From positions 62,001 to 126,000 of the forward strand of contig JAFDXF010000076.1 in assembly GCA_018268055.1 (NCBI GenBank): DNA of 64,000 nucleotides. The letters run 5' to 3'. The notes under the pieces were generated by a model. That model was not told the origin of the DNA and did no database searches. It worked only from the letters and a program-made list of their open reading frames with translations. This DNA comes from Bacteroidota bacterium (GTDB taxonomy: Bacteria; Bacteroidota; Bacteroidia; Chitinophagales; Chitinophagaceae). The translations under genes and the position numbers were made by a program. Every line of letters starts with the position of its first letter. Position 1 is the first letter of the stretch. Of the stretch, positions 1 to 8,958 are shown in pieces.

Positions 1-1428
1 TTAAACGATTTGAGTACCGTTGGCGGTTTTTTTAAAGTATCGTTATTTGGCCATATTGCATTTTCATTGATTACCGTTATTATTATCTGGATACATATTT
101 TAAGGATTTCCAAACCAAAAATATTTCCTCCAAAAAAATTAATCTATTATGTAGTCATTGCTTTAGGTATCGTTTCACTACTCTTTGCGGTAAAAAGTGA
201 TCCGCCTGCACAATCCACTAATTTACCAACGCAAACTACTTTTGACTGGTATTATTTCTTTGGTTACTATCTAATGAAGATTTTTAGCATCAATCAAAAC
301 TGGATTATATTCATTGGTTCGGGATTATTTCTTTGCATCATTCCTTATATTTTCAAAAGGAAAAATAGGCCACCCGTTTATATTGATTTAGAAAAATGCA
401 ATGCTTGCAATCTCTGTGCTTATGATTGCCCTTATGAAGCGATTGATATGCTGATGATGAATGAAGAGCGCAAAGCTATTCTTTCCCCCGATAAATGTGT
501 TGGTTGTACTATCTGTATCGGCTCTTGTGATGAACATGCTATCAGCCATCCACAATTTCCTCAAGTTGCTCTGCAACCTCAAGCCAAGGCCGATGTTACT
601 TTATTCAGTTGCAGTTATTTCCCTACACACGAACTGCCCGAAGGATTAAATATAGTGGAATATAAAGTTCCCTGCTTAGGAAGTGTGATGCCCAAAGATG
701 TACAACAAATATTAGACAACAACTCTGAGAAAGTTGCTTTTCTTGGTTGCGAAGATTGCTATTATCGTCTGGGAAAAACATGGGCCATCAATCGTTTTCT
801 AAGAAAGCGAGCTCCGCTTTTTTCAAAAAAATATGATGCAGCAAGGCTTCAACTATTTACACTCACTCAATATAGTAAAGAGAAATTGGCTGATTTCTTT
901 AAACGCAAAGGCGATGAGGATAAAGATAAAAATCAAATGACGGTTTCAGATCATATTAAAACCTATCCTATTTGGGCAGTGTTAATTCTTACCGCATTTT
1001 TTACTTTGATGGTACCATTGAGCAGCACTACTGTTCGATTCTTCAACCCAAAAGAAAAAATGCTTTTTGTAGATTTCAAATATATTTCTACACCAATGGA
1101 ATATGAGCAGACTTCATCAGCTGCAAAGCACATGCAAGCGCAAACGCCGGTAGTAAAGAAAAGAAGTCCGGTGGTTTTAAAAATTACTTCTTCTGATAAT
1201 AAAACCGTTTTATTTGAAAAAGAATTTACACCACGTGGCTTACGACATGATATAGCCATGTTTGTTTACACACAATTGGTCGTGAAAGAAGATAAAGTAA
1301 ACGTTACCTTAACAGAAACTGCATTTCCGGATAAGCAATACCAACTGAATGACATTACATTAAAAACAGGCGATGGCACATTTGTAATCTTTAAAGACAA
1401 TCAATTAGTAACGGCTGGGGTTAATTAA
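1..1428 (+). CDS. Membrane-anchored 4Fe-4S / MvhD-type iron-sulfur protein, 5' partial
   Basis: The reading frame is open to base 1, so the N-terminus lies outside the window; the TTG at 10 is probably internal. Visible order: two or three hydrophobic segments (about residues 12-115 of the visible part), a two-cluster ferredoxin domain (CNACNLCAYDCP, then CVGCTICIGSCDE, about 130-180), a region resembling the MvhD/FlpD hydrogenase iron-sulfur subunit (conserved VPCLG and GCEDCYYR, about 195-300), one more membrane helix (about 320-342) and a soluble tail. The family links electron carriers to membrane redox complexes; here the partner is unknown. Ferredoxin assignment is firm, MvhD similarity is inferred from motifs, and the substrate is not known. 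Confidence 0.75.
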   Translation, partial: LNDLSTVGGFFKVSLFGHIAFSLITVIIIWIHILRISKPKIFPPKKLIYYVVIALGIVSLLFAVKSDPPAQSTNLPTQTTFDWYYFFGYYLMKIFSINQNWIIFIGSGLFLCIIPYIFKRKNRPPVYIDLEKCNACNLCAYDCPYEAIDMLMMNEERKAILSPDKCVGCTICIGSCDEHAISHPQFPQVALQPQAKADVTLFSCSYFPTHELPEGLNIVEYKVPCLGSVMPKDVQQILDNNSEKVAFLGCEDCYYRLGKTWAINRFLRKRAPLFSKKYDAARLQLFTLTQYSKEKLADFFKRKGDEDKDKNQMTVSDHIKTYPIWAVLILTAFFTLMVPLSSTTVRFFNPKEKMLFVDFKYISTPMEYEQTSSAAKHMQAQTPVVKKRSPVVLKITSSDNKTVLFEKEFTPRGLRHDIAMFVYTQLVVKEDKVNVTLTETAFPDKQYQLNDITLKTGDGTFVIFKDNQLVTAGVN

Positions 1429-1451
1429 TTCAATGTATCCTTAATATAGCT

Positions 1452-1494
1452 TCACCATTTTCTATTTAACCTGATAGGAAATGGTGATTTTTTT
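1452..1494 (+). terminator. Rho-independent terminator
   Basis: A 14-bp stem with one wobble pair (1452-1465 with 1474-1487) is followed directly by seven T residues. It closes the iron-sulfur protein transcript. Confidence 0.85.
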
Positions 1495-1584
1495 GTCGCT
1501 ACTACCACTGCTCACAATTTTATTTTTTATTTTACAAGTTAGCTTAACTTAGAACTTCTTGTATTATTCACTAATTTATATTTT

Positions 1585-3162
1585 ATGAAAAAAATTATTC
1601 TGGCACTGTCATTGATTTTTATTTTTAATGAACTTGCAATGGCACAGCAACCAATGATGCAAAGGCCTCCAAGAAAGTTGGATCCCGTTGTTCAAAAAAT
1701 TGTAGATGAAGAAAGTCAAAACTCGCAGCTAAAACAAATCGGGCACGAGTTGATGGACAAAATCGGTCCTCGCTTAGTTGGCTCCCCAAAGATGCAGCAA
1801 GCCAACGACTGGGCTGTAGCAAAATATAAAAGCTGGGGCATAGATGCCCGTAATGAAAAATGGGGTGAATGGCGCGGCTGGGAAAGAGGTATTACACATA
1901 TTGATATGATAGCGCCTTGGGTGAAAACATTGGAAGGAACACAACTTGCCTGGAGCCCTTCTACCAAAGGGAAAGTGGTTTCTGCCGAAGTAGTTATTTT
2001 ACCCAATCTTGAAGATAGTATTGCCTATTCAAAATGGTTTTCAACCGTAAAAGGGAAATTCGTTATGCTGAGTATGATGCAGCCAACCGGCCGTTCAGAA
2101 GCAAACTGGAAAGAGTTCGGCACAGAAAATTCTATTAAAAAAATGAATACAGAAAGAGATACGCTTTCTAAAGAATGGAATAAACGTATTTCGAAAACAG
2201 GCTATTCCTCAAAAACACTTGCTGTTGCTTTGGAAAAAGCAGGAGCAGCAGGATTGTTGACCAACAACTGGAGTCGTGGTTTTGGTGTAGATAAAATATT
2301 TGGAGCAAATACAAAAACAATTCCCACAGTAGATATATCATTAGAAGATTATGGATTGGTATATCGCCTTGTAGAAAATGGAACACCTGTTAAATTAAAT
2401 ATACAAGCTGATAGCCGCGAAACGGGTGTGCAACCAACTTACAATACTATTGCAGAAATAAAAGGAACTGAAAAACCCAATGAGTATGTAATGCTCTCTG
2501 CTCACTTCGATTCATGGGATGGTGCAACAGGTGCTACTGATAATGGCACGGGAACTCTTGTAATGATGGAAGCAATGCGCTTACTGAAAAAATTTTATCC
2601 AAATCCAAAGCGTACCATATTGGTTGGTCATTGGGGAAGTGAAGAACAAGGCTTGAACGGTTCCAGAGGATTTGTAGAAGATCATCCTGAGATTGTTGCC
2701 AATCTTCAAGCATTATTTAATCAAGATAATGGTACAGGAAGAGTAGAAAGTATTTCCGGTCAAGGTTTCTTATATGCGTATGAGTACATACAAAGATGGC
2801 TTGCCGCTGCACCCGATAGTTTGATTAAAGACATTAAAACTACTTTCCCCGGTTTTCCGGGAGGTGGGGGTTCTGACTTTGCTTCATTTGTGGCAGCAGG
2901 AGCACCGGGATTTTCATTGAGCAGTCTTAGCTGGGATTATGGTACTTATACATGGCATACCAATAGAGATAGTTATGACAAAATAGTATTTGATGATGTG
3001 CAGAAAAATGTGATGCTTACTGCCATTCTTGTTTATATGGCCAGTGAAGATCCTTCATTCTTCAAACGCGAAAAGTCAGTATTGCCTATTAGCCCATTTT
3101 CAGGTGAACCTGGTAAATGGCCAAAGCCAACAAGCCCTACACGAAAAGGCGGATTGGATTAA
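1585..3162 (+). CDS. Secreted M28-family zinc aminopeptidase/carboxypeptidase Q-like
   Basis: 525 aa with an N-terminal signal peptide (residues 1-20, ending AMA-QQ). It has the co-catalytic zinc pattern of M28 peptidases: H307 in SAHFDSWD, D319 in TGATDNGTG, E353/E354 in GSEEQGLNG, D381 in NQDNGTG and a late H458. An inserted PA-like segment sits around 120-270. Such enzymes remove N-terminal residues or cleave dipeptides in the periplasm or outside the cell. It stands alone between two terminators and so is probably monocistronic. Family assignment is firm; exact substrate is not known. Confidence 0.9.
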   Translation: MKKIILALSLIFIFNELAMAQQPMMQRPPRKLDPVVQKIVDEESQNSQLKQIGHELMDKIGPRLVGSPKMQQANDWAVAKYKSWGIDARNEKWGEWRGWERGITHIDMIAPWVKTLEGTQLAWSPSTKGKVVSAEVVILPNLEDSIAYSKWFSTVKGKFVMLSMMQPTGRSEANWKEFGTENSIKKMNTERDTLSKEWNKRISKTGYSSKTLAVALEKAGAAGLLTNNWSRGFGVDKIFGANTKTIPTVDISLEDYGLVYRLVENGTPVKLNIQADSRETGVQPTYNTIAEIKGTEKPNEYVMLSAHFDSWDGATGATDNGTGTLVMMEAMRLLKKFYPNPKRTILVGHWGSEEQGLNGSRGFVEDHPEIVANLQALFNQDNGTGRVESISGQGFLYAYEYIQRWLAAAPDSLIKDIKTTFPGFPGGGGSDFASFVAAGAPGFSLSSLSWDYGTYTWHTNRDSYDKIVFDDVQKNVMLTAILVYMASEDPSFFKREKSVLPISPFSGEPGKWPKPTSPTRKGGLD

Positions 3163-3186
3163 ACCATTATTGAATTGTTCGAAACA

Positions 3187-3224
3187 AAAATGCCACTTCA
3201 TAAAACGGAGTGGCATTTTATTTA
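3187..3224 (+). terminator. Rho-independent terminator
   Basis: Arms aaaaatgccact (from 3186) and agtggcatttt (3209-3219) form a stem with flanking A and T runs, so it could work in both directions between the M28 peptidase and the convergent OsmC-like gene. Confidence 0.8.
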
Positions 3225-3240
3225 AAGAGAGATAAAATTA

Positions 3241-3672
3241 TTATTCTGCAGCTTTAAAGCTTTTTACTTGTTGTGCATCCATGGTTATTTCACAATTCAA
3301 CAATTTGCTGATAGGGCAATTTGCTTTTGCTTCTTCGGCATATTGAGGAAAATTCTTAGCTCGTAGTTTAGGCACTTTGGCTTTTACTTCGAGATGGCTT
3401 TGTGTAACTACGCCATTTTCCAAAGTAATTGTACACTTTGTTTCAATTCTGTTTGGTGTAAAGCCTGCAGCACCTAATACAAAGCTCAATTTCATAGAGT
3501 AGCAACCTGCATGTGCTGCTGCTATCAATTCTTCGGGGTTTGTATAAGATCCATCTTCGAATCGGCTTCTGAAATCATAACTTTTGTTTTTTATTACTCC
3601 GGATTGAGTGAGGAGTTTTCCGCTACCTTCTTTTCCGGTTCCTTTCCAATTGGCTGTTGCTGTTCTTTTCAT
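3241..3672 (-). CDS. OsmC-family peroxiredoxin
   Basis: 143 aa, the usual length of OsmC proteins. The two redox cysteines of the family are present: C57 in AAHAGCYSM and C119 in KANCPISKL. OsmC enzymes reduce organic hydroperoxides through a disulfide between these cysteines. The N-terminal TANWKGTGKEGSGK and NPEELIAAAHA segments are typical of the OsmC rather than the Ohr branch. The protein is cytoplasmic with no signal peptide. It lies 14 bases after scpA on the same strand and may be co-transcribed with it. Confidence 0.9.
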   Translation of the reverse strand: MKRTATANWKGTGKEGSGKLLTQSGVIKNKSYDFRSRFEDGSYTNPEELIAAAHAGCYSMKLSFVLGAAGFTPNRIETKCTITLENGVVTQSHLEVKAKVPKLRAKNFPQYAEEAKANCPISKLLNCEITMDAQQVKSFKAAE

Positions 3673-3686
3673 GATTTTAAATTTTA

Positions 3687-4475
3687 TTAGTTTAACTGAT
3701 TGGGTTCTTCCAATTCTGCGAGCCTATTCTCAGGCTCATTGTATTCTATGATGAAATTATTTTTCCCTTCTCCGATTATAATTTTCAAAAACTTTTGTTG
3801 TACTAATTCCAAAAGTGATAAAAAGATAAAAATTGCATGAACTCTGTTTTCACAGGTGTCAAATATTTTCTCAAATGAAAGTGTCTTTCCTTCTCTTGCT
3901 TTGTTGAGCATTTGATCGCGACTTTCTTCCATTGTGTAGTTATATTGAACCACTGTGTGCACCGGCTTATTCAACCGGTCACTGTATTTTTTCATTACCC
4001 GTTCGAAAGCCTTCATCAATTTAAACAGAGTAATGTTTTGTATTTCCGTTCCTTCGCTTTCTTCTTCGCCTATAGCTGATATTTCCTGTTGAATATTCCC
4101 TCTTTTAATCATCAACATACGCATCGCTTCCATTTCCGCCATTTGAGCTGAGGCCTCTTTAAAGCGTTTATATTCCAGAATTTTATTCACCAACTCCTGT
4201 CTTGGATCAATTTCATTACCCTGATCGTCCAACTCTTTACGTGGCAGTAGCATTTTTGCTTTTATTCGCATTAGCGTAGATATAAACAAAATGAACTCGC
4301 TACTCATTTCAATATTCAATTCTTCGCTTTTGTGGATATAATCCAAAAAATCGTTGGTTATATTCGTAATTGGAATATTATAAATATCCAATTCATCCCT
4401 TTCTATAAAGAAGAGGAGAAGGTCAAAAGGCCCTTCAAATTGGGGTAATTTTATCTGATACGAAGGCGTTTGCAC
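3687..4475 (-). CDS. scpA: Segregation and condensation protein A
   Basis: 262 aa. It opens with the ScpA hallmark FEGPFDLLLFFIERDELDIY and YNIPI, the helix that contacts the SMC head neck, and ends with a winged-helix-like region (about 195-255). ScpA is the kleisin of the SMC-ScpAB condensin that compacts and separates chromosomes. scpB is not next to it here. Followed by the OsmC-like gene on the same strand. Confidence 0.92.
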   Translation of the reverse strand: MQTPSYQIKLPQFEGPFDLLLFFIERDELDIYNIPITNITNDFLDYIHKSEELNIEMSSEFILFISTLMRIKAKMLLPRKELDDQGNEIDPRQELVNKILEYKRFKEASAQMAEMEAMRMLMIKRGNIQQEISAIGEEESEGTEIQNITLFKLMKAFERVMKKYSDRLNKPVHTVVQYNYTMEESRDQMLNKAREGKTLSFEKIFDTCENRVHAIFIFLSLLELVQQKFLKIIIGEGKNNFIIEYNEPENRLAELEEPNQLN

Positions 4476-4495
4476 TAATGCGAATTAAGTTTTTA

Positions 4496-4541
4496 ATAAA
4501 GATAAAGTCCTGTGATAGCTATATATCCTACCACAGGACTT
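4496..4541 (-). terminator. Terminator after mscL
   Basis: Perfect 10-bp arms (4505-4514 and 4532-4541) around a 17-base loop. Read on the minus strand the stem runs into a T-rich tail (TTTATCTTTATT), between mscL and scpA. Confidence 0.7.
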
Positions 4542-4592
4542 AACAAAATTAAGGAAAATAAGGCTAAACCTCTTAAAAACAGTAGTTTTTGC

Positions 4593-5033
4593 CTATTTTT
4601 TCAATGCATCACGAATTTCTCGGAGTAATACCACATCTTCAGCCGGAGCAGCCGGAGCAGCTTCTTCTTTCTTTTTCATGCTATTTATTGCTTTTATCAC
4701 CAAAAACATCACAAAAGCTACGATAACAAAATCAACAACAGCAGTAATAAAAGCACCCCATTTTAGTGCCACTTCTGCCTGAGCGTCTACAGCATTTTGC
4801 ACAATATTGCCTGCGGTATCTTTTATTTCGGTCTGTGCAGCTATGCCTTTTTTCAAAACAAATACATTTTTACTTAAATCGTTACCGGTGAGCATTCCGA
4901 CCAAAGGAGCAACCAATCCTTCAGTAAACGATGTAACTACCTTACCGAAAGCACCACCCATAACAAAGGCAACCGCTATATCAACCAGATTGCCTTTCAT
5001 GGCAAAGTCTTTAAATTCTTTCATCATACCCAT
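4593..5033 (-). CDS. mscL: Large-conductance mechanosensitive channel
   Basis: 146 aa. The N-terminal amphipathic helix and first membrane helix (KEFKDFAMKGNLVDIAVAFV, then GGAFGKVVTSF) are the MscL signature, with a second membrane helix about residues 88-112 and a cytoplasmic helical bundle ending RE-IRDALKK. The channel opens under membrane tension to release solutes in hypo-osmotic shock. The C-terminal linker is rich in Ala/Pro/Glu, which is common. Confidence 0.95.
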   Translation of the reverse strand: MGMMKEFKDFAMKGNLVDIAVAFVMGGAFGKVVTSFTEGLVAPLVGMLTGNDLSKNVFVLKKGIAAQTEIKDTAGNIVQNAVDAQAEVALKWGAFITAVVDFVIVAFVMFLVIKAINSMKKKEEAAPAAPAEDVVLLREIRDALKK

Positions 5034-5188
5034 AAAAAACGTTTTGTTTGTTTAAAAAAAATTGTGACACTAAAAGTAGTCAGAAACGTTTACATCTCAT
5101 CAATAATTTATACACCGGAGTCAGATTAAATTAATAATCTATAATAATTGCTACAATCTAATCTTCTTTATACACCTTTGCGACCATT

Positions 5189-6109
5189 ATGGAAAAAGGG
5201 AGCACAATTATAAAATGGGTGCTATTTATTAGCGTTGCTTTTATTTGGGGAAGCAGTTTCGAATTGATGAAATTGGGTTTATTTGAAAACCACGATTTAT
5301 CAAAACCTGTGCTTACGTCTTGGCAGGTCGCTGCGCTAAGATTAACAGCAGCCGGACTTGTTTTGATTCCATTCATTCGTCCTTCGCTAAAAAAAACATC
5401 CAAAAAAGATATTGGCTACATAGCACTATCCGGAGTATTGGGGAGTTTTATTCCTTCTTTTCTATTCACATTGTCAGAAACAAAAATTGATGGAGCTTTT
5501 GCAGGCACATTGAATAGCTTAACACCTGTTTTTGTCATTGTTATAGCATTATTTTTCTTCAAAAAGAAAATAACTGCTAAAGCTTACACAGGAATTTTAA
5601 TTGCGCTTATTGGTAGTACACTTGTTTTTTATTTTAACTGGAGAGATCATGGAAGCAACTCATTAGGTGTAATCAGTTTTGCCTTATTTTCTATTTTAGC
5701 CACTGCTTTTTATGGTCTTAATGTAAATATGATGAATAAAGTATTGAGTGAAACTCATCCTTTGGCTACTGCCGTTATCGCGCTGGTTACAATACTTATT
5801 CCTTCTGCAGTTGTACTATATCTCACCGGCTATTTTTCATTGCCGCTTGGTGAATCTAAATATATTTTAGCGACTCTTTCCTCTGTAACTTTAGGAGCAA
5901 TAGGCACCTCTCTGGCGTCTGTATTATTTTATGCACTCATTCAAAGGGCAGGGTATCTTTTTGCCAGCATGGTTACTTATGGCACACCATTTATAGCACA
6001 GTTTTGGGGCTGGATCAATGGAGAAAAAGTGGATATATTCCGAATAATAGGATTGATTATTATTCTTATTGGAATTTATATTGCTACGCAAGTAAAAAAA
6101 GACGCTTAA
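5189..6109 (+). CDS. EamA/DMT-family transporter
   Basis: 306 aa with about ten predicted membrane helices in two EamA repeats (about 8-135 and 155-300). The first repeat has the typical FIWGSSFELMKLG motif, the second the G-T-S-x-A region before the last helices. The substrate of this drug/metabolite family cannot be read from sequence. Its stop is three bases from the end of the convergent frr gene, with no room for a terminator. Confidence 0.9.
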   Translation: MEKGSTIIKWVLFISVAFIWGSSFELMKLGLFENHDLSKPVLTSWQVAALRLTAAGLVLIPFIRPSLKKTSKKDIGYIALSGVLGSFIPSFLFTLSETKIDGAFAGTLNSLTPVFVIVIALFFFKKKITAKAYTGILIALIGSTLVFYFNWRDHGSNSLGVISFALFSILATAFYGLNVNMMNKVLSETHPLATAVIALVTILIPSAVVLYLTGYFSLPLGESKYILATLSSVTLGAIGTSLASVLFYALIQRAGYLFASMVTYGTPFIAQFWGWINGEKVDIFRIIGLIIILIGIYIATQVKKDA

Positions 6110-6112
6110 CGT

Positions 6113-6676
6113 CTATACTGACATTATTTCTTTTTCTTTAGTTGTCAAATGTTTTTCTATGACACTGATGAACTTATCAGTCACTTGTTGCATTTCATTT
6201 TCAGCATCTTTAGCAGCATCTTCACTCAATCCGTTTTTTTGAAGCTTTTTGATATTTTCTATCGCATCTCGGCGGATATTACGAATAGCAACTTTTGAAT
6301 GTTCGCCTTCAGCCTGACATTTTTTAACCAACTCCTTTCTTCTCTCTTCAGTCAATGGTGGCAGAAAGAGACGTATCAACACGCCATCGTTTTGAGGATT
6401 GATTCCAATATTGGCAGCAATAATTGCCCGTTCAATTGGTTGTAGCATATTTTTTTCCCAAGGTTGAATACTTAATGTACGAGCATCCATCACACTTATG
6501 TTTGCAACTTGGTTAATCGGCATCTGTGAGCCATAATAATCAACCATGATGCTATCAATCATTTGCGGATTTGCTTTTCCGGCTCTTATTTTAATCAACT
6601 CAGCTTCTAAGTGATTGATTGCTTTCTGCATTTGATCCTGTCCTGAAGTAATAATGCTACTAACATCTTCTGTCAT
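6113..6676 (-). CDS. frr: Ribosome recycling factor
   Basis: 187 aa, the standard length. It has the three-helix-bundle sequence of RRF with conserved IRAGKANPQMID, the SIQPWEKNML block and LPPLTEERRKELVKK. RRF splits post-termination ribosomes together with EF-G. A perfect TAnnTTTG element lies about 35 bases upstream. pyrH, a frequent partner, is not adjacent. Confidence 0.96.
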   Translation of the reverse strand: MTEDVSSIITSGQDQMQKAINHLEAELIKIRAGKANPQMIDSIMVDYYGSQMPINQVANISVMDARTLSIQPWEKNMLQPIERAIIAANIGINPQNDGVLIRLFLPPLTEERRKELVKKCQAEGEHSKVAIRNIRRDAIENIKKLQKNGLSEDAAKDAENEMQQVTDKFISVIEKHLTTKEKEIMSV

Positions 6677-6710
6677 AAAAAAATAATTTATTGCCGAACC
6701 AACGGCGTGG

Positions 6711-6718
6711 CAAATCTA
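6711..6718 (-). promoter_or_regulatory. Bacteroidota -7 element for frr
   Basis: Minus-strand TAGATTTG matches TAnnTTTG, 35 bases before the frr start. No clear -33 TTTG was found at 19-21 bases. Confidence 0.55.
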
Positions 6719-6748
6719 ATAAACGAAAGGGAACTTAAAAAGTGAATA

Positions 6749-7897
6749 TTAATTTTTAGATGCAACAGTAGTATTTGCTTCTGTTTTTATAGTCACAAGT
6801 TTTGAAGTCTTCTTCAACTCTCCTACACCGGCAACACCTTTTGAAACTTGTAATCTGCTCATTTTTAATTTTTGATAGTACAACAAGCCCACTCCCGAAA
6901 AAGCCAAAGAAAGCATTAAAAGCAATGAATAATTAGGCCCAATCGGTTGGAGAATATATGCTAGAGCCACAAAAAACAGATTAATTATTACGCAGGCTAT
7001 TACGACTCTAGTATGATTTAGCCCTCTGTCCAATAAAAGATGGTGTATATGATTTCTGTCGGGCGAAAAAGGAGAACGTCCATTCATAATTCTGATAGCA
7101 AAAACGCGTAAAGTATCTAATAATGGAACAAATAAAATTGAAAACCCTAACGCAACTACTGCGGTAAGCGGGAAAACCGAAGATTTTGCATCAGCAACAT
7201 TGATAAACTTTATTACTAAAATAGAGCTCACTAATCCTATCATTAAAGAACCTGAATCGCCCATAAAAATCTTTGCGGGATGATGATTGAAAATCAAAAA
7301 AGCAATCAAACTACCGGCCATTGTGAATGAGAGAATCGCATAAGCCTGAAGTCCTACAGAAAAAAAGTAAATACCAAAAATCAACATAGCCACTGTACCC
7401 AAACTGGCCGCAAGCCCGTCCACGCCATCTATCAGATTGAAGGAATTCATCACAACGACAATCGTCATATATGTAAGTGTCAGGCTTAACGTATCTGAAA
7501 TTTTATCAAACCCCAAAAACCCATGCATTTCAAATATGCGCAAGCCGCCCATGTGAATGATAATAGCTGCAGCAATGATTTGACCTACAAATTTTTTGTA
7601 AGGCGATAATATCATTAAATCATCCTTTAATCCAAGAAAAAATATAATTAATGCAGCAGCAAAAAAGGATTGAAATTCGGGGTTTACTGCTCCGTCAATG
7701 GATAATAAACAAGCAAGTAGAAAACCACCGAAAATGCCTACACCGCCAAGAGATGCAATCAAGCGGGTATGAATCTTTCGTTCATCGGGTATATCATAAA
7801 GTCTTTTTTTGTCTGCAATTTCAATAATTACAGGTATCGCCATAAAAGTGATAACAAATGAGACAAAAGACGTCAAAACTATATCTAAACTAAACAT
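6749..7897 (-). CDS. Undecaprenyl-phosphate GlcNAc-1-phosphate transferase (WecA/TagO type)
   Basis: 382 aa polytopic protein of the MraY/WecA family. Motifs present: LGLKDD, SFNLIDGVDGLAAS, the KIFMGDSGS block and the late HxHH motif (RNHIHHLLLDRG). The HIHH form points to WecA/TagO-type enzymes rather than MraY. It would transfer a sugar-1-phosphate to undecaprenyl phosphate and start synthesis of a cell-surface glycan. About ten membrane helices. The last 40 residues are a polar tail. The exact sugar is inferred from the family. Confidence 0.88.
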   Translation of the reverse strand: MFSLDIVLTSFVSFVITFMAIPVIIEIADKKRLYDIPDERKIHTRLIASLGGVGIFGGFLLACLLSIDGAVNPEFQSFFAAALIIFFLGLKDDLMILSPYKKFVGQIIAAAIIIHMGGLRIFEMHGFLGFDKISDTLSLTLTYMTIVVVMNSFNLIDGVDGLAASLGTVAMLIFGIYFFSVGLQAYAILSFTMAGSLIAFLIFNHHPAKIFMGDSGSLMIGLVSSILVIKFINVADAKSSVFPLTAVVALGFSILFVPLLDTLRVFAIRIMNGRSPFSPDRNHIHHLLLDRGLNHTRVVIACVIINLFFVALAYILQPIGPNYSLLLMLSLAFSGVGLLYYQKLKMSRLQVSKGVAGVGELKKTSKLVTIKTEANTTVASKN

Positions 7898-7920
7898 TCA
7901 AGCAGCGGTTTAATAATGTG

Positions 7921-7928
7921 CAAAAATA
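7921..7928 (-). promoter_or_regulatory. Bacteroidota -7 element
   Basis: Minus-strand TATTTTTG (TAnnTTTG), 24 bases before the WecA-type gene start. Confidence 0.5.
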
Positions 7929-8045
7929 CTTAACTATCAGGTTTTTTAAGATTGATTATTGGAAATGTTTTCAGGATAAATACAACTGAAAAACATTCAG
8001 ATTTTAATCGGGTTAATCAAATGGATAGTTTTGGAACGAAAAAAA

Positions 8046-8061
8046 GTTGCAAATTTGCAAC
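8046..8061. promoter_or_regulatory. Perfect 16-bp palindrome, possible operator
   Basis: GTTGCAAATTTGCAAC is a perfect palindrome in the 218-base gap between the divergent WecA-type gene and the transketolase N-half. It has no T-run, so it is more like a dimeric regulator site than a terminator. The regulator is unknown. Confidence 0.4.
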
Positions 8062-8115
8062 GAATAGTGGTTGATACTGCTAAACTAATACATTTTATTC
8101 TAAATACAAATATTT

Positions 8116-8949
8116 ATGCCGGAACTTAAAGAAATTGCCTCTCAAGTAAGACGTGATATAGTAAGAATGGTGCATGATGCAAATAGTGGACATCCTGGTG
8201 GCTCATTAGGTTGTGCTGATTTTATGACTGCTTTATATTTTAAAATAATGAAGCATGATCCTTCGTTTAAAATGGATGGCATCAATGAAGATGTTTTCTT
8301 TTTATCCAATGGGCACATCTCTCCATTATTTTATTCAGTATTAGCAAGAGCCGGATATTTTGATATAAAAGAACTATCTACTTTTCGCTTACTTAATTCA
8401 AGATTGCAAGGGCATCCTACTACCCACGAAGATCTTCCGGGTGTAAGAGTTGCCTCAGGATCTTTAGGCCAAGGAATGAGTGTGGCAAATGGTGCTGCGC
8501 TAACCAAGAAACTCAACAATGATAAAAACTTAGTTTTTTCATTACACGGCGATGGCGAATTGGATGAAGGTCAAATATGGGAAGCAGTTCTATTTGCTGC
8601 ACACCATAAGATAGACAACCTCATCTCTACAATAGATTGGAACGGACAACAAATAGATGGGCCTACTGATTCTGTAATGTCATTGGGCAATATTCAACAA
8701 AAGTTTGAAGCATTTGGTTGGCTTACACTTGCCGTAAATGGCAATGATATGGATGAACTCGTAGCCACTTTAGAAAAAGCTAAGTCAATGACCGGACAAG
8801 GCAAGCCTATTGCTATCATGATGCACACGATTATGGGAAAAGGAGTGGACTTTATGGAAGGTAAACACGAATGGCATGGTATTGCTCCTAATGATGAGCA
8901 GTTGGCATCGGCATTGGCACAGTTGCCTGAAAGTTTAGGCGATTATTAA
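8116..8949 (+). CDS. Transketolase N-terminal subunit
   Basis: 277 aa covers only the thiamine-diphosphate binding half of transketolase. Seen: SGHPGGSLGCADF, GSLGQGMSVANGAAL, and the ThDP motif HGDGELDEGQIWEA, followed by IDWNGQQIDGPT. A separate C-terminal subunit is needed for the pyrimidine-binding half and activity; none is in this window. The enzyme moves two-carbon units in the non-oxidative pentose phosphate pathway. The next gene is convergent, so the partner is not in this operon. Confidence 0.93.
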   Translation: MPELKEIASQVRRDIVRMVHDANSGHPGGSLGCADFMTALYFKIMKHDPSFKMDGINEDVFFLSNGHISPLFYSVLARAGYFDIKELSTFRLLNSRLQGHPTTHEDLPGVRVASGSLGQGMSVANGAALTKKLNNDKNLVFSLHGDGELDEGQIWEAVLFAAHHKIDNLISTIDWNGQQIDGPTDSVMSLGNIQQKFEAFGWLTLAVNGNDMDELVATLEKAKSMTGQGKPIAIMMHTIMGKGVDFMEGKHEWHGIAPNDEQLASALAQLPESLGDY

Positions 8950-8958
8950 TCATTGTAT

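Noticed and set aside
5170..5180. -7 element before the EamA transporter (CACCTTTG)
   Set aside because: The TA of the motif is not four bases before TTTG, so it does not fit TAnnTTTG.
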